64,000 bases of DNA from Maritalea sp051251695 (GTDB lineage: Bacteria > Pseudomonadota > Alphaproteobacteria > Rhizobiales > Devosiaceae), in NCBI RefSeq assembly GCF_051251695.1, contig NZ_JBPOEU010000007.1, positions 62,001 through 126,000 on the forward strand. Reading direction: 5' to 3'. The number at the start of each line of letters is the position of its first letter. Position 1 is the first letter of the stretch. Made by a program: the position numbers and the translations under genes. The notes beneath the pieces are model-generated. The model searched no databases and was not told where the DNA came from. It saw only the letters and a program-made list of their open reading frames with translations. This document shows, piece by piece, positions 58,827 through 64,000 of the stretch.

Positions 58827-59852
58827 CTATTCAATCGACACTGACTTAAACACTACAAAAATTTTATGACCCACCGCCATATCCAGTTCGGCGGCGGTCT
58901 TGTTCATAATCCGTGCTCGAACCATTTCGCCTTCGACCCGAACCAAAACATCTGAGTGCGCAATATCAACTTTATCGATGGAGAGAATTTCGCCTGCCAA
59001 CTGATTGCGTGCGCTGACGCCAGTGAGCCGATCCTTGGCCAGCAACACGTCGCGCGCCCAAATCCGCAATTGCACCTTATCGCCGAGCTTGAGCGACTTT
59101 TGCACCAAATCCACTTGCTGTTGCCCAACTGAAACCGTCGCAAGGCCAAAGCGTTGATCAATCCCGGTGACCAATCCAGATAAAATGCTGGTGATGCCAT
59201 TTTCAAAAAATGAGGGCCCGTCCAATTTTGCCATTGTCGCCGCCAATGGTCCCTGTGCAACAATATGACCTTCTTCAATCGCGATCAAACTGTGGGCCAA
59301 TTGGGCGGCCTCTTCAATTTGATGCGTGACGTACAGAACCGGAATATTGGCTTGCCCAAATTGGGTCCGAATGAGATCAACCAACTCACTTTTAAGATGC
59401 GGATCAATTGCGCTTAGCGGCTCATCAAACAGCATCATCTTTGGCGCACCAAAAAGCGCACGAGCAATCATCACCCGTTGCTTCTCGCCACCAGAAAGGT
59501 GCCGGGGGGAACGCCCCAACAGTTGGCCAATGCCGAGCTGATCGGCAATCTCAGCTGCGGGTTTGGGTCCAACTCGTTCCAGGTCGATATTCTGCAATAT
59601 GTTCAAATGGGGTAAAAGCCTTGGCTCTTGAAACACCATGCCCAATTGCCGCTTTTCTGGCTTGGGGGGCAGAACCTCGCCAGTCAACTTGATCTGTCCG
59701 CCTCGCACCTCATCTAGACCTGCAATGGCGCGTAGCAAAGACGTTTTGCCCGCGCCTGACGGGCCGACAATTGCTGTAATACCCGCCTTAGCGGTAAACC
59801 GATATTGCGCATTTGGATTGCCGCGTATGCCCTGAACATCGACTTCAAGCAT
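58827..59852 (-). CDS. modC: molybdate ABC transporter ATP-binding protein
   Basis: 341-residue ATPase of the molybdate importer. Walker A GPSGAGKTSLL near residue 35, signature LSGGEKQRVMIARAL near 120, Walker B MMLFDEPLSAID. The C-terminal Mo-responsive TOBE (MOP) domain is present (about 275-340: NQLAGEILSIDKVDIAHSD and RVEGEMVRARI), which identifies ModC rather than other sulfate-family ATPases. It overlaps modB by 8 bp. Last gene of eda-modA-modB-modC. No modE repressor is in the window. Confidence 0.95.
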   Translation of the reverse strand: MLEVDVQGIRGNPNAQYRFTAKAGITAIVGPSGAGKTSLLRAIAGLDEVRGGQIKLTGEVLPPKPEKRQLGMVFQEPRLLPHLNILQNIDLERVGPKPAAEIADQLGIGQLLGRSPRHLSGGEKQRVMIARALFGAPKMMLFDEPLSAIDPHLKSELVDLIRTQFGQANIPVLYVTHQIEEAAQLAHSLIAIEEGHIVAQGPLAATMAKLDGPSFFENGITSILSGLVTGIDQRFGLATVSVGQQQVDLVQKSLKLGDKVQLRIWARDVLLAKDRLTGVSARNQLAGEILSIDKVDIAHSDVLVRVEGEMVRARIMNKTAAELDMAVGHKIFVVFKSVSIE

Positions 59853-60546
59853 GGCGCAACTTCTGCTCGCCCATTAAACGGTCCTGCAACCATTTGAGCA
59901 AATATTCTGATCCCAAAACAGCGATAACCGAAATGCCAATCGAAATCACACTCAACAATAAAACCGTCTGTCCGCCGTCAAAACGTTGCAAGGCCGAATG
60001 GATAGCCAATGAGAATGTTTGTGTTTCACCCGGAATGTTCGCAACAAATGTGATCGTTGCACCAAACTCCCCAAGAGCCTTTGCAAACCCCAAAATGCCA
60101 CCCGCGATAACCCCGGGCAACGACATGGGAAAATAAAGCAATGTAAAACGCTGCCAGCGCGTTCTACCAGCCACGGCCAACGCCTCATCTAAATCTTCGC
60201 CAACGCTTTCCAGCGACAGTCGTATGGGCCGCACAATCAGCGGAAGAGCGACAAGTCCGGCGGCCAAGCTGGCCCCAGCTGCATTGAAAGCGAAGGAAAC
60301 ACCAATCGGTTCAAGCAAACGGCCAATCGGGCCGGTAGGCCCGAAGACAAATAAAAGCACCAACCCGGTGACGACAGGTGGCATAACCAATGGCAGCATC
60401 AAAAATGCACTGAGCAGTTCACGGCCAAAGAACCGTTTCCGAGCAAGAATATAGGCAAGGCCAAACGCCACAGGCACGGCCCAAGTCAGCGCAAACAATG
60501 CGACCCTTAGAGAGAGAAAGATGATGGACCAAATCTCAGCCGACAC
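59845..60546 (-). CDS. modB: molybdate ABC transporter permease
   Basis: 233-residue inner membrane permease, five spans. Family landmarks: SAFLMLPLVMPPVVTGLVLL near residue 45, ALPLIVRPIRLSLESVGEDL and EALAVAGRTRWQRFTLLYFP (EAA loop that contacts ModC), then GFAKALGEFGATITFVAN. The start is GTG at 60546, which shares one base with the modA stop (TAGTG). It overlaps modC by 8 bp. Transports molybdate delivered by ModA. Confidence 0.94.
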   Translation of the reverse strand: MSAEIWSIIFLSLRVALFALTWAVPVAFGLAYILARKRFFGRELLSAFLMLPLVMPPVVTGLVLLFVFGPTGPIGRLLEPIGVSFAFNAAGASLAAGLVALPLIVRPIRLSLESVGEDLDEALAVAGRTRWQRFTLLYFPMSLPGVIAGGILGFAKALGEFGATITFVANIPGETQTFSLAIHSALQRFDGGQTVLLLSVISIGISVIAVLGSEYLLKWLQDRLMGEQKLRHA

Positions 60547-61295
60547 TATTCACCCTCAATTGGAACAAATTCATTTGCAGCAAACTCATTTGGGACAAAC
60601 CCATATTGGGCAACTATAGCACGGCCTTCGTCACTGCCAAGAAACTGCTCAAATGCATCAATGTCACGTTTGCCTGAATTTAACTTCACCGACCAATAAT
60701 GGATAGCAACATGGCTTTGTTCAGGGAAAGAATAGGCAACATTCAGCTTTAAGAGTTGAGCATCCGAAGCATAAACGACGCCATACGGTGCGGCACCGAT
60801 TTGCACCAGCCGAGCGGCCAAACGCACATTTTCCGTTGGCGCTAATTTATCGGACAGATCTTGCCATATCCCCAAATATTCCAGCGCTTGTTGAGCATAA
60901 ATACCAGCTGGCACATGATTGGGATCAGCAATGGCCAATCGCTTATTATCCAGCTGTGTGGGTAACGCGTCAATATCTTTAATTGTGGTTGGCTGCTGGC
61001 TAACCAACACCAGACTGTTCGAGAACAAGGCCGTCAAATCGCGTTCACCAGCAACCAACTCGGCCCAATCTTTATTGGCTGAGATAAACATATCGGCAGG
61101 CGCACCGGCCTTTATTTGCCGTGCAAGACTAGAACTGCCCCCTGTCACGACAACCAATTGATCAATGTTAGAAGCATCAACAAGCGCTTGAACGACGTCG
61201 CTCAAACTTGCGGCAACAAAAATATTGGACTTGGCAATGGTCGGTGAAACAATCACCAGCCAAACCAAAAATCCAAATATCAGTCGCCGCAACAT
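60546..61295 (-). CDS. modA: molybdate-binding periplasmic protein
   Basis: 249-residue solute-binding protein. A signal peptide is visible (MLRRLIFGFLVWLVIVSPTIA), then the ModA core: NIFVAASLSDVVQALVDAS (oxyanion-binding Ser/Ala), TGGSSSLARQIKAGAPADMF and PYGVVYASDAQLL. The start is ATG 61295, or GTG 61301 that overlaps the eda stop as TAGTG. The stop codon shares a base with modB. It captures molybdate for molybdenum-cofactor enzymes such as nitrate reductase or formate dehydrogenase, none of which is in the window. Mixed molybdate/tungstate binding is possible. Confidence 0.93.
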   Translation of the reverse strand: MLRRLIFGFLVWLVIVSPTIAKSNIFVAASLSDVVQALVDASNIDQLVVVTGGSSSLARQIKAGAPADMFISANKDWAELVAGERDLTALFSNSLVLVSQQPTTIKDIDALPTQLDNKRLAIADPNHVPAGIYAQQALEYLGIWQDLSDKLAPTENVRLAARLVQIGAAPYGVVYASDAQLLKLNVAYSFPEQSHVAIHYWSVKLNSGKRDIDAFEQFLGSDEGRAIVAQYGFVPNEFAANEFVPIEGE

Positions 61296-61300
61296 GTTCA

Positions 61301-61936
61301 CTATTTGCCGATTTGAGACGCTTCACGTGCCAAGGCTTCGATTTTATCAAAATCACGCGCTTTGATTGCGTCCGCAGGCACAATCCAAGATCCACCAACA
61401 CAAATAACATTTGGCAAGCTCAAATAGTCCATCGCGTTTTGCGGGCTAACGCCGCCAGTTGGGCAGAATTTGAGATCAGGCAATGGCGAAGAAAAACTTT
61501 TGAGCAGCTTTGCGCCGCCCACAGCTTCGGCTGGAAACAGTTTCAAATAGGAATACCCTGCTTCTGAGGCCGCCATTGCCTCAGTCGCTGTTGAAACACC
61601 TGGGAGCAACGGCACGTCATATTCCAACGCATCAGCCAACAATTTTGCTGGGGCACCGGGTGAAACCATAAATTGCGCACCTGCTTTTATCGATTGTTCA
61701 ATGTGGTTTTTATCCCGCACCGTGCCAGAGCCGACAAACGCCCCCTCAACTTTTGCCATTTCTTTGATGATCGTCAACGCGTTGGGCGTGCGCAAAGTCA
61801 CCTCTAAAGCAGGCAATCCACCTTTTACCAAGGCTTGAGCGAGGGGCAACGCCGCTTCAATGTCATCAAGAACAATAACCGGCACGACAGGTGCTGCGGT
61901 TAAAATGGGGGTAAGTTGAGCTACATTCTGGGCCAT
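61301..61936 (-). CDS. eda: 2-keto-3-deoxy-6-phosphogluconate aldolase
   Basis: Class I aldolase of the Entner-Doudoroff pathway: KDPG to pyruvate and glyceraldehyde 3-phosphate (and 4-hydroxy-2-oxoglutarate cleavage). 211 residues. Landmarks: VVPVIVLDD at the N-terminus, LPALEVTLRTPNAL with the catalytic Glu, VGSGTV near residue 70, and SYLKLFPAEAVGG near 130 with the Schiff-base Lys. Then FCPTGGVSPQN, and the C-terminal GGSWIVPADAI is complete. Its stop overlaps the GTG/ATG start region of modA (TAGTG), an unusual partner. In other organisms eda lies with edd or zwf; here they are not in the window. Confidence 0.95.
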   Translation of the reverse strand: MAQNVAQLTPILTAAPVVPVIVLDDIEAALPLAQALVKGGLPALEVTLRTPNALTIIKEMAKVEGAFVGSGTVRDKNHIEQSIKAGAQFMVSPGAPAKLLADALEYDVPLLPGVSTATEAMAASEAGYSYLKLFPAEAVGGAKLLKSFSSPLPDLKFCPTGGVSPQNAMDYLSLPNVICVGGSWIVPADAIKARDFDKIEALAREASQIGK

Positions 61937-62079
61937 ATTCTGCCTTTCTCCAAAGGGTCACCGCGTGTAATATGCGGAAAAATCGACATTGGTTTGGGCT
62001 TTAACACAAAGGGTCAATTGAAATACACAACAAAAATACCTAAGTTCCGCATCGATGATGCTTCTGAAAGGGCGATTTT

Positions 62080-63165
62080 ATGGCGCAATTGATCAACTCG
62101 GTGACACAGCTTGATGAGGCTCGTGACGTTTTAAAAGGTCTGTTTGACCTTAAATTCACCAAAGCTGTCGAAAAAGAAACCGCCCCGATCTATGAACGTA
62201 TCAAAGGCCAAATCCCCGAAATTGAGTGGCAATTTTATGCACCCCTGATTCGTCAAATCAATCAGCTAAAGCGCGAGAAAGATGCCGTCATCTTGGCGCA
62301 CAACTATCAAACACCACAAATTTATCATGGTGTTGCGGATGTTGTTGGCGACAGTTTGCAATTAGCCATTGAAGCGACAAAGGTTGATCAATCAACGATC
62401 ATCCAGTGCGGCGTGCATTTCATGGCCGAAACATCAAAACTGCTCAACCCGCAAAAAACAGTTCTTATTCCGGATGCGCGAGCGGGCTGTTCCTTGGCCT
62501 CTTCAATCACGGCAGAAGACGTTATGGCCATGCGCGAGCAATATCCCGGCGTGCCCGTTGTCACCTACGTGAACACCTCAGCCGAGGTAAAAGCAGTAAC
62601 GGACATTTGCTGCACATCTTCCAACGCGCTCGACATTGTTGAAGGGTTGGATAGCGACACGATCATTATGATCCCTGATCAATATTTGGCGCAGAATACA
62701 GCCAAAAAGACCAAGAAAAAAATCATCACATGGGCGGGTGCCTGTGAAGTTCATGAAACATTCTCGGCAGCTGATATCGCCGAATTGCGCGAAGCCTATC
62801 CAACGGCGAAAATCATTGCCCACCCAGAATGCCCGACCGACGTTATTGATGCGTGTGATTTTTCTGGCTCCACTGCGGGAATGATCAATTGGGTCAAAAC
62901 CAAAAAGCCAAAAAATGTCGTCATGGTCACCGAATGCTCAATGTCGGACAATGTGGCCGCGGAAACACCGGGCGTTCAGTTCCTTAAGGGCTGTAACATT
63001 TGCCCCCACATGAAGCGCATCAATTTGGAAAACATCCTTTGGTCCCTGCATACGGGTACGGAGGAAGTAACCGTTGATCCCGCGATCGCCGAAAAGGCGC
63101 GCGGCGCGGTTGAGCGCATGATTGAGTTTGGCAAAGACAAACAAGCCACCAAACGAAAAAATTAA
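62080..63165 (+). CDS. nadA: quinolinate synthase
   Basis: 4Fe-4S enzyme that condenses iminoaspartate with dihydroxyacetone phosphate into quinolinate in de novo NAD synthesis. 361 residues. The three cluster Cys sites are visible: IQCGVHFMAE near residue 110, WAGACEVHETF near 225 (Cys), and KGCNICPHMKRINLENILW near 310. The DANQ-type substrate region AHNYQTPQIYHGVAD near residue 72 is present, and ARAGCSLASSI near 138. The partner genes nadB and nadC are not adjacent in the window. It is closed by an intrinsic terminator at 63196-63228. Confidence 0.95.
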   Translation: MAQLINSVTQLDEARDVLKGLFDLKFTKAVEKETAPIYERIKGQIPEIEWQFYAPLIRQINQLKREKDAVILAHNYQTPQIYHGVADVVGDSLQLAIEATKVDQSTIIQCGVHFMAETSKLLNPQKTVLIPDARAGCSLASSITAEDVMAMREQYPGVPVVTYVNTSAEVKAVTDICCTSSNALDIVEGLDSDTIIMIPDQYLAQNTAKKTKKKIITWAGACEVHETFSAADIAELREAYPTAKIIAHPECPTDVIDACDFSGSTAGMINWVKTKKPKNVVMVTECSMSDNVAAETPGVQFLKGCNICPHMKRINLENILWSLHTGTEEVTVDPAIAEKARGAVERMIEFGKDKQATKRKN

Positions 63166-63195
63166 ATACTTGTAGGAATTTAAGCGAATTTGAAC

Positions 63196-63228
63196 GCCCT
63201 CGGCCAATCTAGCCGAGGGCAATTTTTT
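63196..63228 (+). terminator. Rho-independent terminator of nadA
   Basis: Perfect 9-bp stem GCCCTCGGC (63196-63204) with GCCGAGGGC (63212-63220), 7-nt loop, followed by AATTTTTT (63221-63228). The T-tract covers the stop codon of the convergent gene on the minus strand. Confidence 0.92.
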
Positions 63229-64000
63229 AGTGGTCTTCCAAGTGCCCACCGACGGCAACAATTGAAAACGGCTTTCCACCAACCTGTATCGTATCTGCAA
63301 TCAACAAATTGGATTTGTTGATCAAATGCAAATGTCCCTTGGCCGGATCAACCAACGCTAGATTTGCGCCGGCAAAAGTGAAGGCTGGACGCGCAGCGCT
63401 ATGTCCACCCTCCATATCAATTGGCGCCATAAGCGCTGTTGATTGAACGATTTTGCCACTCAGCGCGTCAATTTTGTGCAATTTACCATCTGCAGTTAGG
63501 GCAAAGGCCATCGCTGCATTTTCAGGATCCAAATATCCAGAAACAAGCTTTGCCTCAAAAGTGAGCGCTGTGAACTGCCCTTCACCTTCAACGTCGATAA
63601 AGATCATTTTGTCTTTGCCAAAATTCCCGGCAAAAAATTGAATGTTTTGACCGCCATCAAGTCGGCCAGAACGCCCCTCACCCAACTCTTCCGGGTAAGC
63701 AAAGAAACGGGACGTTGTTAAATTCTTCTCGTCGAAAACCAAAATTCCATCAGTACAAGCAAAGGCGATTTTGTCGCCTGACGTGGCCTCGCCATGAAGG
63801 CCGTCACACTTATGCGGTTCACCTACAAGCTGCATTTCTTGATCGAGCACGCGGACGGAACTTGGCAAACTGCTGTCGCTGTCTGTTGGCGGCTCACTGA
63901 TCAGCAAATGATCGTGCAACGGCACCGCGACACCGTGATGGGGCCTTGCGGATATGCCAACATCAACTGAGTATGGCGCTTTATCTTCATCTAGATCGAC
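63227..64000 (-). CDS. zinc metallochaperone AztD-like beta-propeller protein, 5' end outside window
   Basis: The visible 257 residues run off the right edge without a start. The pattern is a beta-propeller-like repeat: DKIAFACTDGILVFDE, KMIFIDVEGEG, LTADGKLHKIDALSG and GHLHLINKSNLLIADTIQVGG. A His-containing segment (RPHHGVAVPLHDHLLISE) lies near the start of the visible part, and a second His pair occurs at the C-terminus (GGHLEDH). This matches AztD, a periplasmic protein that passes zinc to the AztC binding protein of the AztABCD importer. The aztABC genes would be expected just right of the window. Zinc ligands are inferred, not proven. A GTG at 63925 is internal, not the start. Confidence 0.72.
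   Translation of the reverse strand, partial: VDLDEDKAPYSVDVGISARPHHGVAVPLHDHLLISEPPTDSDSSLPSSVRVLDQEMQLVGEPHKCDGLHGEATSGDKIAFACTDGILVFDEKNLTTSRFFAYPEELGEGRSGRLDGGQNIQFFAGNFGKDKMIFIDVEGEGQFTALTFEAKLVSGYLDPENAAMAFALTADGKLHKIDALSGKIVQSTALMAPIDMEGGHSAARPAFTFAGANLALVDPAKGHLHLINKSNLLIADTIQVGGKPFSIVAVGGHLEDH

Noticed and set aside
1..64000. CRISPR arrays, insertion sequences, prophage, toxin-antitoxin or defence genes
   Set aside because: I looked for regularly spaced repeats, transposase or integrase motifs, nuclease-type domains and restriction genes and found none; gene content is chromosomal throughout.

Overview
The window comes from the chromosome of an alphaproteobacterium, most likely a marine member of the Hyphomicrobiales (Rhizobiales) with moderate GC content. 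Several things point there: GapR (DUF2312), CpdR, a 41-residue ribosomal protein L36, DUF882, DUF1036 and DUF459 envelope proteins, a fused OppDF ATPase, and an MmgR-type small RNA carrying the hallmark TTTCCTCCCT segment. Almost everything is ordinary chromosomal gene content. I see no insertion sequence, prophage, CRISPR array, integrase or defence island. The genus cannot be fixed from the sequence alone.

Layout. 1-8 kb: cell wall proteins (L,D-transpeptidase, DUF882), dxs, gapR, a DUF1036 protein followed by pyruvate kinase, then a MerR regulator with a carboxymuconolactone-decarboxylase-like protein behind a MerR-type 19-bp-spacer promoter. 8-10 kb: amtB then glnK (nitrogen uptake and sensing), and rpmJ. 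10-16 kb: an oligopeptide ABC importer, oppA-oppB-oppC-oppDF. 16-25 kb: a fatty acid beta-oxidation island. fadE-fadJ-fadI run left, and fadD plus a MerR regulator run right, from a shared control region with ACGTTAACGT palindromes over both putative -35 boxes. A pseudo-receiver protein follows. 25-28.5 kb: a TetR regulator with a three-gene ABC exporter. 28.5-34 kb: tRNA-Val, a desaturase/hydrolase pair, cpdR, N-formylglutamate amidohydrolase, the MmgR-like sRNA, a histidinol-phosphatase-like gene and a lysophospholipase-like hydrolase. 34-35.5 kb: a small heat shock protein with a probable ROSE-type RNA thermometer. 35.5-41.7 kb: gltB-gltD (glutamate synthase). 41.7-47.5 kb: DUF459 esterase-like protein, MltB-type lytic transglycosylase, galE, galU and an outer membrane beta-barrel. 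47.7-49.4 kb: a PomA/PomB-type stator pair with no flagellar genes beside it. 49.4-54.8 kb: a LysR regulator with a perfect palindrome in its leader, NfeD/SPFH membrane pair, ferrochelatase, periplasmic 5'-nucleotidase. 55-58.8 kb: a DUF1007-NicO metal transporter fusion, a MarR-like regulator, a tandem pair of related small membrane proteins and a TRIC/UPF0126 channel. 58.8-64 kb: modABC downstream of eda, nadA, and the 3' part of a zinc-chaperone-like (AztD) gene.

How they work together: GltBD, AmtB and GlnK form the ammonium assimilation core. The fad genes make a complete activation-plus-beta-oxidation set under one probable regulator. The most interesting non-coding items are the MmgR-like sRNA, the hsp20 thermometer, the fad operators, the LysR palindrome and an isolated terminator in the leader of the lysophospholipase gene. 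No large new defence or mobile system is evident. The less explained protein-level items are the duplicated membrane pair at 57-58 kb, the orphan stator, the DUF1007-NicO fusion and the motif RTLxDVLFGRN shared by two exported proteins 41 kb apart.
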